A DNA stretch of 53,166 nt from Acidobacteriota bacterium (GTDB taxonomy: Bacteria > Acidobacteriota > UBA6911): NCBI GenBank assembly GCA_016934295.1, contig JAFGTD010000023.1, forward strand, positions 1 through 53,166. Reading direction: 5' to 3'. Every line of letters begins with the position of its first letter. Positions within the stretch are counted from its first letter, which is position 1. Below, in pieces: positions 28,880 through 38,387 of this stretch. A program made the position numbers and the translations under genes. The notes below the pieces were generated by a model that saw only the letters and a program-made list of their open reading frames with translations, searched no databases and was not told where the DNA came from.

Positions 28880-30487
28880 ATGCCATCGCTCCAAAATTCA
28901 GACGCTGAATTCATTGCCAGACCAAAACATGCTGTGCTGGGTCTTGTGACCATCTTCTGCACCTATTTTGCATCCATCTATTTCTTCCGCGGAGCCGCTG
29001 TTACGGCGCCTAAAATCGCCGCGGATCTCGACGGAATGGCCCTGTTTTCCTGGGCGATTTCATTACCCGCCCTGGCGGCCGCGATTGCCACCCTGGTGTT
29101 CGGCAAGTTATCCGATATGTACGGCCGGCGTAGACTGTTATTAACGGCTATTGTTCTCTACCTGGCCGGTGCGGTCATGTCAGGTTTCAGCCGGGATTAC
29201 ATTTTTTTTATTGTTGCCAGCGTCATTCTTTCATCAGGACAGGCGGCACTGACCCCATTGTGTTTTTCGGTGATCGGGGACCTTTACGCGCCCACCGAGA
29301 GAAGCCGCTGGAGCGGATTGCTGCAGATTCCAGCCGGTATAGCAGCTCTTACAATTCCTACACTGGTGGGGATGATGACGGACAGCCTCAGCTGGAGGTA
29401 TTTTTTCTGGATTTCTGTTGTGATGGCGATGACCAGCGGTATTTTGGTTTTTTTAGGCATCCCGTCCGTTTCAAAAAAGTCGGATCGTAAATTCGATCTG
29501 CCCGGCTCCCTTTTGCTGGCGGTTGCGGCCGGCACAATGATCATAGGATTTTCCTGGGCGGGAAGCGAATATCCCTGGACATCCGTTCGGATTATCGGAT
29601 TGTTTGCGGCCTCTTTGAGTTTATGGACAATTTTCCTGTGGTTCGAAAACCGACGGGAAGAACCGATGCTGGATCCACAGATTTTCAGAAACCGTCGATT
29701 CCTCACGGCGGCCCTGGCAGGCTTCATCTCCTATTTCGGATTTCTGGGCATCCTCAGGTATTACCCGTTATTTCTACAGGGTGTGCAGAGCACCAGCGCG
29801 ACACTGAGCGGGAAAATCATCACTCCGTTCGGCATTTTGATGGCTTTCATAGGGGTGCCGACCGGTTACGTGCTGGCCAGGACAAAGCGTTACAAGTGGA
29901 TGTATATCGTCGGTTACGGCATTCTGACCTGTGCCGTGTTTGCCATGGTTCCCTTCGACGCCGGTACGCCCGCATGGCTTGGAGTCCTGGTTACCTCGCT
30001 GGCGGGTTTCGGCCTGGGATCGATTCCCACGATGAACACTCTCGTCGCTCAATTTTCCGTTCCCAAACGGTTGCTGGGAGTGGCTGTAGGGGCCATGTTC
30101 TTTTTTGTGTTCATGGGAGGCGCCATCGGGCCGGCAATCCTGGGATCGGCGATGAATGCATCCTATGAAAGGGCGCTCCAGTCCAGGTTGCCTGCCGAAC
30201 TCAACCGGATTGCCGATGAAGCCACCCTGGCATCCCTGGTGGATTCCCGGGTTCTGCTTTCACGGGAAGCAATGACCGCGCTCGAGCGGGCTATGGATCC
30301 GGCCGGAGAACAGGCCCGGGAGCTTTTCGAAAAAACGGTGCAAGCGCTTCGCGACTCACTGAAAATAAGCCTCAGAACAGTATTTCTGATAAATGCCATA
30401 TGCGTTCTTGTGGCTTTCCTTCTTATCCTTACAATTCCCGAAGTGCCTATAGATGTAGAGACTCCGGATAAAAGACATAAAGCATGA
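28880..30487 (+). CDS. MFS transporter, 14-helix DHA2/EmrB-like
   Basis: 535 residues of a proton-coupled exporter family. Motif A appears as GKLSDMYGRRRLLL after the second helix, and motif C-like glycine-rich stretches and about 14 hydrophobic segments are visible, with an extra hydrophilic helical loop (about 430-500) before the last helix. The start at 28880 has GGAG 6 nt upstream; the in-frame ATG at 28853 has none. The substrate is unknown (drugs, bile-like compounds or metabolites are typical). Its place between pstB and the Pit gene may be accidental. Confidence 0.85.
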   Translation: MPSLQNSDAEFIARPKHAVLGLVTIFCTYFASIYFFRGAAVTAPKIAADLDGMALFSWAISLPALAAAIATLVFGKLSDMYGRRRLLLTAIVLYLAGAVMSGFSRDYIFFIVASVILSSGQAALTPLCFSVIGDLYAPTERSRWSGLLQIPAGIAALTIPTLVGMMTDSLSWRYFFWISVVMAMTSGILVFLGIPSVSKKSDRKFDLPGSLLLAVAAGTMIIGFSWAGSEYPWTSVRIIGLFAASLSLWTIFLWFENRREEPMLDPQIFRNRRFLTAALAGFISYFGFLGILRYYPLFLQGVQSTSATLSGKIITPFGILMAFIGVPTGYVLARTKRYKWMYIVGYGILTCAVFAMVPFDAGTPAWLGVLVTSLAGFGLGSIPTMNTLVAQFSVPKRLLGVAVGAMFFFVFMGGAIGPAILGSAMNASYERALQSRLPAELNRIADEATLASLVDSRVLLSREAMTALERAMDPAGEQARELFEKTVQALRDSLKISLRTVFLINAICVLVAFLLILTIPEVPIDVETPDKRHKA

Positions 30488-30616
30488 TCGCCCGGAACGG
30501 CTTTTGTCTTATTATGTTTTTTTAATGATGACGGCGAATGCTGCTGGATCGTACACTGAATTTAAAGAAGGCTTGACGCCGTAAAAGGTATTATTTAGGA
30601 AAGGTCGGTAACGATT

Positions 30617-31120
30617 GTGACTGCAAAAAAAGCAGAAGATATCCTGAAAACCGCAATCCTGCTGGAACTCAGGGGAAAAGCGTTTTACACAACGACGGCA
30701 CGCCAGACCGAGAGCGAAGCTGTACGCGAGATATTTACCATCATGGCCGAGGAGGAGGATGCACACATAGAATATCTTTCCAGGCAGTTCGCTGAGTATG
30801 AAAGAAACGGCAAGTTTGCCAGGAACGACATCGCGGATTCCGTAGACGATACCGAAGCTGCAATGATCCTGAGCGAGCAGGTGAAAAATGAAATTTCAGC
30901 GGCAGGTTTCGAAGCCGCCGCCATCTCGGCCGCAATTGATTTCGAGAACCGAGCCATTGAGGTCTATCAGCAAAGGGCGGATGAAGCCACGGATCCCAAT
31001 GAAAAGGAGATGTATCAGTCCCTGGCCGACTGGGAGCGAACCCATCACCGTTTGTTATACAAACTCAATGAAGACCTGAAGGAACAGGTATGGAACGATA
31101 ATAGTTTCTGGCCGTTCTAG
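30617..31120 (+). CDS. Ferritin-like diiron protein (rubrerythrin family, no rubredoxin domain)
   Basis: 167 residues starting with GTG. A four-helix bundle with two E...ExxH-type halves is evident: AILLELRGKAFY and MAEEEDAHIEYL in the first, AIDFENRAIEVYQQRA and DWERTHHRLLY in the second. The C-terminal Cys4 rubredoxin domain of classical rubrerythrin is absent. The family acts on peroxide or stores/handles iron in anaerobes, often against oxidative stress. AGGAAAGG lies 12 nt upstream of the GTG. Single gene between MFS and Pit. Confidence 0.85.
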   Translation: MTAKKAEDILKTAILLELRGKAFYTTTARQTESEAVREIFTIMAEEEDAHIEYLSRQFAEYERNGKFARNDIADSVDDTEAAMILSEQVKNEISAAGFEAAAISAAIDFENRAIEVYQQRADEATDPNEKEMYQSLADWERTHHRLLYKLNEDLKEQVWNDNSFWPF

Positions 31121-31390
31121 CCCCGGGAGTTCACTATATATCTGAACGGGTTTGGTTCTGTTGAGCTTGAGGCTCTCATGCCTCATCTTCAACGACCGCT
31201 CAAGGCTTGTGTCGGGCCACATCGTTTTATCAACGCGCCTTGATCCTGCCTCGCAGTACCTATCTATTCGGCCGAATTATTTTGTGCACGCCGCCGGATG
31301 CATAAATCCGGGGAATGCCTTTTCAAATTTTCGACTTATAGTAGAATTACGTCTTGATCCAACCCATTTCACCCGACAGGAGACCGAGCA

Positions 31391-33655
31391 ATGGGCTTAG
31401 AGTGGTTATTTGCCGCAGTCATCATTTTAATTGCCTTCGCCGTTTTTGATTTGATGGTTGGTGTCAGCAATGACGCCGTCAATTTTCTCAATTCGGCCGT
31501 CGGATCCCGTGTCGCACCCCGCTACATCATCATGATCATCGCCAGCATCGGCATTATGGTCGGGGTCAGTTTCTCCAGCGGCATGATGGAGGTCGCCCGC
31601 AAGGGTATTTTTCACCCGGAATTCTTTACCATGCCGGAATTATTGACCATCTTCCTCGGGGTGATGATCACCGATATCATTCTGCTGGACCTGTTTAATA
31701 CCTACGGTCTTCCAACCTCAACGACGGTCTCCATCGTATTCGAACTTCTCGGCGGCGCGGTAGCCGTCTCCATCCTTAAAATTGTACAGCAGGAAGGCAG
31801 CCTGCTTGGTCTTTATCAGTATATAAACACCGGCAAAGCCATGGTCATCATATTCGGCATACTGCTGTCCGTCGTCGTCGCCTTCTCCCTTGGAGCTGTC
31901 GTGCAATTTCTGACGCGATTGCTCTTTACTTTCGATTATGCCAGGCGTCTCAAGCGTTACGGCGCGGTCTGGGGCGGGATGGCTTATGCCTTTATTGCCT
32001 ACTTTATTCTTATAAAAGGAGCCAAAGGCGCCTTTTTCATATCATCCGAGACAGCAGCGGCCATAAAAGACAATGCTTTTCTGATAATGATTGTCATTTT
32101 TGTGATTTCATCCGTGTTTCTTCAAATACTTCTCTTCTTTAAAGTGAATGTACTCAAACCGGTCGTGCTTGTCGGAACATTTGCCTTGGCAATGGCGTTT
32201 GCCGCCAACGACCTGGTCAATTTTATAGGTGTTCCGGTTGCAGGGTACCAGGCGTACGGTATTGCATCGGCCACGGACGCCCCGCTCACAACCTTGATGG
32301 GTGCTATGGGGGCGAAGGTTCCGACGCCGAGTGTGATGATTATTATCGCGGGTCTGATCATGGTTGTAACCCTGTGGCTCTCAAAAAAGGCGCGAACAGT
32401 TACCGATACCGAGATCAGTCTTGGAGAGCAGCTGGAAGAGGAAGAAAAGTTCGAATCGATTTTCCTGTCGAGAGCGATCGTAGGCATCGCAATCCGTTTC
32501 GTGCATTTTTTGAGGGCGCTTATTCCTCTCTTTGTGCAGCACTGGCTGAAAGGAAGACTGGATACGTCCCATTACAAAGCGGAGTTAAGTGGAAACAAAA
32601 AGCCCTCCTTTGATTTACTGCGCGCTTCAGTGAATATGATGGTGGCTGCGGCGGTGATCTCCTACGCCACTTCGCAAACGCTTCCGTTATCAACGACCTA
32701 TGTGACATTTATGGTGGCCATGGGCACGTCCCTTTCGGATCTGGCCTGGGGCCGCGAAAGCGCCGTATATCGAATCGCCGGGGTATTCACGGTCATCGGT
32801 GGATGGTTCCTGACGGCGCTTTCCGCGTTTGTCGTCTCCGGTTTGATCGCTACGATTATTTTCTATACCGAACGATGGGGTGTTCTTGGCCTTCTTGGAG
32901 TCACTGCCTACATAATATGGCAGAATCATCGAATCCATAAAGAACGGGCCAAACAGAAAGACATCGGGGCTGTTTTCAACCTTAAAAAAATTACGGACGC
33001 TGAAGAATCCATCTCAATTACTTTCGAACATATGGCCGTTCTGCTTGGGGAAATCCGTGGCTCCCTGAGTGCAACTTTAACGGCGCTGTATAACCAGAAT
33101 GAATATGTACTGAAAAACGAATCCAAAAAAGTCAACAAGATACAGAAATGGTCCGACACGATCATCGCCAATGTTTTTAAATGCATGCGCCTTTTGTCGC
33201 GGGAGGAAACACATGCTTACTTAAAATATCCGCAGACAATACGACGGATTCAGAAACTGTCCGACGGCCACCGCGATATCGTACAGAGGGCCTATTTGCA
33301 TGTCCGGAATCATCATAAAGGCCTGCTGGATATACAGAAACAGGAGCTGGAGACGGTAGGGAAAATTCTGGACGATATGCTCCTGGATGTTGAAAAAGCC
33401 TTCAAATCGAAGGACATGATGAAATATAAAGATGTGCAGCAGAGGGATATTGAACTTCGAAATATCGCGGAAAGGCTCAATAAGCTGCAAATGGAGCGCA
33501 TCAGGGGGCGCGAGTCCAAGACGCGCTTGAGCATACTTTTTTATGCCATCGTCGGCAATGCGATGATGCTCTCCAAGCAGAACCTGAAGCTTATAGAAAT
33601 ATTCGCAGAGACATTCGGTGACCTGGAAACAAAAGCCGGATTCGATGCAGATTGA
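31391..33655 (+). CDS. Pit-family phosphate permease with C-terminal PhoU-like domain
   Basis: 754 residues. The transporter part (1 to about 520) has the two duplicated PiT signatures: GVSNDAVNFLNSAVGS with GLPTSTT in the first half, and AFAANDLVNFIGVPVAG with LPLSTTYVTFMVAMGTSLSD in the second. Low-affinity, ion-coupled phosphate uptake is the family role. From about residue 530 a soluble, strongly helical region of about 215 residues follows (SISITFEHMAVLLGEIRGSL, RIQKLSDGHRDIVQRAYLH, TVGKILDDMLLDVEKAF), resembling PhoU or the separate Pit accessory protein (DUF47). This suggests built-in gating by phosphate status. AGGAG upstream of the ATG. The 270-bp gap before it holds a GTTGA/GAGGC...GCCTC/TCAAC hairpin (31159-31192) and no Pho-box periodicity. 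Confidence 0.93.
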   Translation: MGLEWLFAAVIILIAFAVFDLMVGVSNDAVNFLNSAVGSRVAPRYIIMIIASIGIMVGVSFSSGMMEVARKGIFHPEFFTMPELLTIFLGVMITDIILLDLFNTYGLPTSTTVSIVFELLGGAVAVSILKIVQQEGSLLGLYQYINTGKAMVIIFGILLSVVVAFSLGAVVQFLTRLLFTFDYARRLKRYGAVWGGMAYAFIAYFILIKGAKGAFFISSETAAAIKDNAFLIMIVIFVISSVFLQILLFFKVNVLKPVVLVGTFALAMAFAANDLVNFIGVPVAGYQAYGIASATDAPLTTLMGAMGAKVPTPSVMIIIAGLIMVVTLWLSKKARTVTDTEISLGEQLEEEEKFESIFLSRAIVGIAIRFVHFLRALIPLFVQHWLKGRLDTSHYKAELSGNKKPSFDLLRASVNMMVAAAVISYATSQTLPLSTTYVTFMVAMGTSLSDLAWGRESAVYRIAGVFTVIGGWFLTALSAFVVSGLIATIIFYTERWGVLGLLGVTAYIIWQNHRIHKERAKQKDIGAVFNLKKITDAEESISITFEHMAVLLGEIRGSLSATLTALYNQNEYVLKNESKKVNKIQKWSDTIIANVFKCMRLLSREETHAYLKYPQTIRRIQKLSDGHRDIVQRAYLHVRNHHKGLLDIQKQELETVGKILDDMLLDVEKAFKSKDMMKYKDVQQRDIELRNIAERLNKLQMERIRGRESKTRLSILFYAIVGNAMMLSKQNLKLIEIFAETFGDLETKAGFDAD

Positions 33656-33761
33656 TGCCGTTTCTGACTTAATGCTGCTAAAAAGGTACTGACTTTTATT
33701 TAAAATATTTAATTTTATCTGTTACTCATATTGGGTTCGTATTAATTATATATATTTTGCA

Positions 33762-34823
33762 GTGGAGAATTCTGCGGTTCCAAAGGATTCCGTGTTTGGA
33801 TGTGCTATGTTGAAAGAAGAAGAAGAATACAGAAAATCGGATAATGATCCCGTCGTATCCCCTGTTTTGCCCGACGGTTGCTCCAGTGCGGAGAAGCACT
33901 CACTAAAAATTTCCGATAAAGCTCTGAATCAGGAACTGCACATGGGAGCGGAGTACACCGCACTACATCTAATCCCGTCACCCGGTGCAATTCCCAGAAT
34001 ACCGGGTGTCGATATTTTCGGCATGACCCTCCCGCTTAATGGAGTGGCGGGTGGGGATCTCATTACCTATGTCAATTTTCAGGATCGTTTTGATCTCGAT
34101 GCCCGAATCCAGAATGCCAGTTCTCAGGGGCGGGAAGATATCGTACAGGGGTTGCAGAAGCTTCGATACACCGGTGGAGTTCTGGTCGCCGATGTTGCCG
34201 GTCACGAGTTTATCGACGCCATGCGGGCGCTGATGCTGCACCAGGCGTTTCATACGGCGGCGCAGTATGAAATGGATCTGAACGGCGAAATCACCGTTCG
34301 TTTATTCGAACAGGTAAACACCCGCTTTCTAAAGTCCAAGACATTGCGAAGTCCTGTCACGGAAAGGGATTCGGCGGCCTTTATTACACTTATCTACGGG
34401 GAAATCTCACATACGGGACACTTCCGTTTCGTTAGTGCAGGGCATCCCCCCCCTCTGGTATTTTCCAGGGAATACGATCGTTTCGTAGAGATAACGCCGG
34501 ATCGTCTGATCAGCTATCCGCCTATCGGGTTGCAGCCCGGCGAAGACCATGCCGATGCCAGGCACTATGAGCTGGCGCTGGGATATAAAAAGCGGTATAC
34601 GGTTAATGACCTCAATTTAATGGGGCGCGGGGATATTCTGTTCCTGTATACGGACGGCCTTGTAGATGCCTTCTCCAGATTTACTCTGGAACATTTTGAG
34701 AGAACCGTTGCCGATTACAAAGACTGTAGTGCCCGGGAAATCTGTAAGGTGGTCCTGGATGAAAGGGATACGGTCCAGGAGCAGGCGGACGACATTAGTC
34801 TGGTCGTGATCAAACGCAGATAA
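33762..34823 (+). CDS. SpoIIE/RsbU-type PP2C serine phosphatase
   Basis: 353 residues. The phosphatase domain (about 85-350) shows GGDLITYVNF, GVLVADVAGHEF with metal-binding Asp, FITLIYGEIS, RFVSAGHPPPLVF, LFLYTDGLVDAF and the terminal DDISLVVIK. Such enzymes dephosphorylate anti-sigma-factor antagonists in partner-switching pathways. The N-terminal 80 residues have no recognisable sensor domain. The start is uncertain: GTG at 33762 has no ribosome binding site, while ATG at 33807 (TTTGGA upstream) would shorten it by 15 residues. No STAS or anti-sigma kinase gene is adjacent. It precedes phoR by about 150 bp in the same direction. Confidence 0.85.
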   Translation: MENSAVPKDSVFGCAMLKEEEEYRKSDNDPVVSPVLPDGCSSAEKHSLKISDKALNQELHMGAEYTALHLIPSPGAIPRIPGVDIFGMTLPLNGVAGGDLITYVNFQDRFDLDARIQNASSQGREDIVQGLQKLRYTGGVLVADVAGHEFIDAMRALMLHQAFHTAAQYEMDLNGEITVRLFEQVNTRFLKSKTLRSPVTERDSAAFITLIYGEISHTGHFRFVSAGHPPPLVFSREYDRFVEITPDRLISYPPIGLQPGEDHADARHYELALGYKKRYTVNDLNLMGRGDILFLYTDGLVDAFSRFTLEHFERTVADYKDCSAREICKVVLDERDTVQEQADDISLVVIKRR

Positions 34824-34867
34824 TTTGTGCTCCCGGACTAGCCCGCTTTTCTCACCAAGTTTCTACT

Positions 34868-34940
34868 GCGGTCCCAATTGATGCACAGAATAAATTGGGA
34901 CCGCTCGAATCGGGCTTCTCGACATACTGTCGAGTATGTC
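34868..34940. repeat. Two dyads upstream of phoR
   Basis: A perfect 12-bp inverted repeat GCGGTCCCAATT (34868-34879) / AATTGGGACCGC (34893-34904) with 13-nt spacer, then GACATACT (34921-34928) / AGTATGTC (34933-34940), which overlaps a second dyad CTCGAC/GTCGAG. There is no T-run, so it is not a standard terminator. It could be an operator, an RNA processing site or a dispersed repeat. Confidence 0.6.
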
Positions 34941-34970
34941 TGCGGGGCCCTCAATTGCGCACCTTATATT

Positions 34971-36731
34971 ATGAAGAATCGACTTTTCTGGAAACTGGGC
35001 CTGATATATCTCCTGATGCTGCTTCTGGTGATCGGCGCCCTTGGTTTGTATGTCGTCCAGGCGTTGAAAAAAGAGTATCTGGATGCCGCCTACACTCAAC
35101 TGGAATCCTTGTCCCGGGTGGCGTTGACCAGGACTCCATCCCTGTCCGACAGCGCGATTCTTCAGGACTGGGCCGAATGGCTGGCGCAAAGCGGAATCCG
35201 CATTACTCTGATTTCCGAAGACGGCATTGTATTGGCCGATTCCGAAGAAGCCCCTGAAAATATGGAAAATCATGGAGCCCGGCCGGAAATCCGCGAGGCA
35301 TTTTTGGACGGAACCGGGCGCGCTGTGCGCTACAGCGCCACTCTCGGACGCGATCTGGTTTACCTGGCGAAACGGTACGATTACGACGTCGAGAAATCCC
35401 TGGTGATGCGGTTTTCCATCCCGCTTCAAAATCTGAATGAAACGCTGCGGGATTTCCGGGATCGTTTCTGGCTTATTTCGCTGTTTATAATGATCCTGGC
35501 CGGCGGCGCTTCGCTCCTTTATTTTCGGATTATCTCGGGCCGGATCAAGCGACTGAAAGAATTCTCTCAACGCGTGGCTGAAGGTGATTTTCGCCCCCTT
35601 CCCACGGATCATCGCCGGGATGAGTTGTCGGACCTGGCAGGCAGTCTGAATAGGACCTCCAGGGAACTGGATCTCACGATTCGAACACTGACCGAAGAAC
35701 GCAATCAATCCTCTGCGGTTCTGGCCAGTATGGAGGAAGGGGTGGCCGTAATCGGCCGCGACCAGTCCATTGTCTATTGCAACCGGGCTTTTTGTAGAGC
35801 AATGGATGTTACAGAATCCGATTGGCACGGACGGTCCGTTATGGAATTGATCCGCTATCCCGACCTGATCTCTTTTATCCGGAAAGTTCTGACGGTTGAT
35901 AAGGCGATTCATGGCGATATTATTGTCGGGTCGGTCCGGACACGCAGTTTCGCTGTGACGGCGGCGCCAGTCCGCTCGGGGGGATCCACGACGGGTGCGG
36001 TAATGGTTCTGCACGATATCAGCGAAATCAGAAGGCTGGAGCGCGCAAGGCGCGATTTTATCGCAAACATATCGCATGAATTCAAGACGCCCCTGACCGC
36101 CATTCAGGGATTTGCGGAAACTCTTCTGGGCGGAGCTCTGGAAGACAGGGAAAACCGCAAACGGTTTCTGGAGATTATCCGGGACCATGCGCTGCGGCTC
36201 GGTCGCCTGACGGAGGATCTGCTCAAGCTGGCTCAAATTGAAGCCGGCCAACTGCCCTACGATGCCCGCTTTTTTACTTTTGATGAAGTCGCGAATCCGT
36301 GCCTGGACACGGCTCGGGTTGAGGCGGAACATAAGAAACTCCTAATGAAAGCGGACTGTCCCGCCGACTTGCCCCGGCTGTATGGAGATCTCCAGTCCTT
36401 TCACGAAATTCTCGATAACCTCCTGGACAACGCGGTTCGATATACTTCAGCCGGAGGCAGTATTTCGGTAACCGCTGCCGTGGACGGAGACGAGATCGTT
36501 ATTTCCGTGTCCGATAGCGGAATCGGCATTCCCAAAGTCGAGCAGGAAAGGATTTTTGAAAGATTCTATCGCGTGGATGCCGCCCGTTCGCGGCAATCGG
36601 GAGGAACGGGACTGGGACTGGCGATAGTAAAGCATCTGGTAGAAGCGCAGGGAGGCAGGATAACGGTGGAAAGCGAGGTCGGAAGCGGATCCACATTCCG
36701 TGTAATACTGCCCGTTAAAGAAGAATCTTAA
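34971..36731 (+). CDS. phoR: Sensor histidine kinase PhoR
   Basis: 586 residues. Transmembrane helices at about 8-30 and 166-187 enclose a 135-residue periplasmic sensor. A HAMP linker (188-240) and PAS domain (about 245-350) follow, then HisKA with H369 in [17 protein letters not shown] and the HATPase with [11 protein letters not shown] (N box), DSGIGIP (G1) and [13 protein letters not shown] (G2). The HxFKTPLTxIxGF form is typical of PhoR. The ATG at 34971 is chosen because the first helix follows directly, but no Shine-Dalgarno precedes it; the frame is open to 34878 through the dyad element. It is convergent with phoB (22 bp apart), so the pair cannot share an mRNA in the usual way. Confidence 0.92.
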   Translation: MKNRLFWKLGLIYLLMLLLVIGALGLYVVQALKKEYLDAAYTQLESLSRVALTRTPSLSDSAILQDWAEWLAQSGIRITLISEDGIVLADSEEAPENMENHGARPEIREAFLDGTGRAVRYSATLGRDLVYLAKRYDYDVEKSLVMRFSIPLQNLNETLRDFRDRFWLISLFIMILAGGASLLYFRIISGRIKRLKEFSQRVAEGDFRPLPTDHRRDELSDLAGSLNRTSRELDLTIRTLTEERNQSSAVLASMEEGVAVIGRDQSIVYCNRAFCRAMDVTESDWHGRSVMELIRYPDLISFIRKVLTVDKAIHGDIIVGSVRTRSFAVTAAPVRSGGSTTGAVMVLHDISEIRRLERARRDFIANISHEFKTPLTAIQGFAETLLGGALEDRENRKRFLEIIRDHALRLGRLTEDLLKLAQIEAGQLPYDARFFTFDEVANPCLDTARVEAEHKKLLMKADCPADLPRLYGDLQSFHEILDNLLDNAVRYTSAGGSISVTAAVDGDEIVISVSDSGIGIPKVEQERIFERFYRVDAARSRQSGGTGLGLAIVKHLVEAQGGRITVESEVGSGSTFRVILPVKEES

Positions 36732-36753
36732 GCCGGATACTAAAAATAAAATC

Positions 36754-37452
36754 CTATTCCGAATCGGTTTCTTCCCGGAACCTGTATCCAAAACCCCGAA
36801 CGGTTTCGATCCAATCGCCGCCGCTGCCGAGTTTTTTTCTCAAACCTGTAATATGCACGTCTATAGTACGATCAACCACGGAAACATCTCTTCCTAAAGC
36901 GGCGTCGATCAGTTCGGAGCGGGAGAAAACGCGGCCGGGATGGTCGGCGAAGAATTGAAGCAATCGGAATTCCGTGGCGGTAAGCTCTATCGGGATTCCC
37001 TCGAGACTTACCTCCCGACGGGTCAGATCGATCGACAGACCGCCGCGATGGATTAATTTGGATTGGGAGCGGGGCAGCCGGGTTCGCCGAAGTACGGCTT
37101 TTACTCTCGCCGCCAGTTCCCGCGGGCTGAAAGGTTTGACCACGTAGTCGTCGGCGCCCAGCTCGAGTCCCACGATGCGGTCGGATTCCGCCGATTTGGC
37201 TGTCAGCATGATCACCGGAATGGAAGCGGTCCGGTTGTCGGTACGGAGGGAACGGCAAACCTCCAGACCGTCCATGCCGGGCAACATAAGATCGATAAGG
37301 ACAAGATCGGGTATTTCCTGTAGGGCGATTTTCAGCCCGGACTCTCCATCAGAAGCGCTTATAACCTGGAATCCTTCCTGCTCCAGGTTGTAGCGGACCA
37401 GTTCTATTAAATCCGCCTCATCGTCAATTGCCAGGATACGGCCTTTGGCCAT
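36754..37452 (-). CDS. phoB: Response regulator PhoB (OmpR family)
   Basis: 232 residues. Receiver domain with the acidic pair in AIDDEAD, phosphorylated D54 in LIDLMLPGMDG, T/S in MLTAKS and the lysine in VVKPFSPREL. Winged-helix DNA-binding domain with LTATEFRLLQFFADHPGRVFSRSELIDAALG, VVDRTIDVHITGLRKKLG and final hairpin WIETVRGFGYRFREE. The start at 37452 has GGGAG 8 nt upstream; the frame extends to 37548 without a better site. It presumably activates the Pho-box promoters in this window when phosphorylated by PhoR. Same strand as fis-like/cvpA 150 bp upstream. Confidence 0.94.
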   Translation of the reverse strand: MAKGRILAIDDEADLIELVRYNLEQEGFQVISASDGESGLKIALQEIPDLVLIDLMLPGMDGLEVCRSLRTDNRTASIPVIMLTAKSAESDRIVGLELGADDYVVKPFSPRELAARVKAVLRRTRLPRSQSKLIHRGGLSIDLTRREVSLEGIPIELTATEFRLLQFFADHPGRVFSRSELIDAALGRDVSVVDRTIDVHITGLRKKLGSGGDWIETVRGFGYRFREETDSE

Positions 37453-37602
37453 CTTGTATTCTCCCTTATGCCACATTCCCCTTGCCGGGATGTTCCGCCT
37501 CATTGGATCAAGTCCGGTAAAGGTTAATCCTCCTGGGTGCCGGCTCACATCCGATTGAGGAACACAAAGGTCAACTCAGGCGGGTGAGTAACAAAAACGC
37601 CG

Positions 37603-37842
37603 CTATCGTTTGGGAAGATTCCGGTGATTGACCTTTTTAGAGAGCGTGTTCCGATGAATGCCCAGGCTGGCGGCCGCGCGTGTCAGGTTTCCCCCGTTTC
37701 TCTGCACCACTTCCGTGATAAAACAGCGCTCAAAATGTTCCATGGCTTCAGAAAACAGAATTCCTTTTTCGATCATGTCCCGGCAGAGGTTTTCCACTCT
37801 TTCCTTCAGCCTGGGCTGGGGCGGACTCCCGGTGTTTTTCAT
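37603..37842 (-). CDS. Small Fis-type helix-turn-helix protein
   Basis: 79 residues, essentially a Fis domain: a helical dimerisation part (ILFSEAMEHFERCFITEVVQRNGGN) and the C-terminal HTH LTRAAASLGIHRNTLSKKVNHRN, as in Fis and the last domain of NtrC-type activators. AGGAG 6 nt before the ATG. The start overlaps the cvpA stop as ATGA, so translation is probably coupled. Nucleoid-associated or regulatory role inferred. Confidence 0.85.
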   Translation of the reverse strand: MKNTGSPPQPRLKERVENLCRDMIEKGILFSEAMEHFERCFITEVVQRNGGNLTRAAASLGIHRNTLSKKVNHRNLPKR

Positions 37843-38387
37843 TCAAAACTCCTGTTCTGTTTCCAGGCTTGAACCACTTTCATGTATTGTTCGTTGAACT
37901 GATCCTTTAATTTTTGAGGAACGCAGTAAACCGCGATTCGAGCGCCTGCGAGCAGGAATGGGGCCATGACGGACTTCACCATAAAATCGTCCCGGATGGG
38001 AAACGCTATCAGGGCGACTACCAGGATCGAAGCGATAGCCCATCCCCTTAGGAGTCCGTATATGCCTCCCAGCAGTCGATCGGCCCATTTCAGCGATGCC
38101 GCCTTGATGATACGGTTTACCAGGAATGACGCTACGGCTCCGATCAGGATGCAGCCGAAAAATATGATGATGAATCCTATAAGACTGGCGATTGCTTCCG
38201 TCCTGCTGAATTCCTTAAACAGGCTTGCCGGCACATGATAGAAAAACACGGCCAGTATAAATCCGCCGATCAACGCCGTCAGGCTGATGAGTTCGCGGGC
38301 CAGCCCCTTCAACAGAGCGAACACGATGGAAACTACGAAAATGACGATAAACAGAAAATCAAGAAAGGACCACGAACCCAGGGACAT
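37839..38387 (-). CDS. cvpA: CvpA family membrane protein
   Basis: 182 residues with four hydrophobic helices: FLDFLFIVIFVVSIVFALLKG, LISLTALIGGFILAVFFYHV, AIASLIGFIIIFFGCILIGAV and GLLRGWAIASILVVALIAF. The family hallmark KGLARE after the first helix and DRLLGGIYGLLRG before the last are present. CvpA was named for colicin V production; its general role in envelope homeostasis is not settled. GGAGGGAG upstream of the start. First gene of the cvpA-fis pair. Confidence 0.9.
   Translation of the reverse strand: MSLGSWSFLDFLFIVIFVVSIVFALLKGLARELISLTALIGGFILAVFFYHVPASLFKEFSRTEAIASLIGFIIIFFGCILIGAVASFLVNRIIKAASLKWADRLLGGIYGLLRGWAIASILVVALIAFPIRDDFMVKSVMAPFLLAGARIAVYCVPQKLKDQFNEQYMKVVQAWKQNRSFE

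Noticed and set aside
31159-31192. Hairpin before the Pit gene as terminator
   Set aside because: The stem is interrupted and no T-run follows on either strand.
34863-36332. 489-codon minus-strand frame opposite phoR
   Set aside because: Long but antisense to all diagnostic phoR domains; protein looks like complement of the kinase.
37480-37520. Pho box before phoB
   Set aside because: TTAAC, TTACC and TTGAT words are present but their spacing is not 11 bp.
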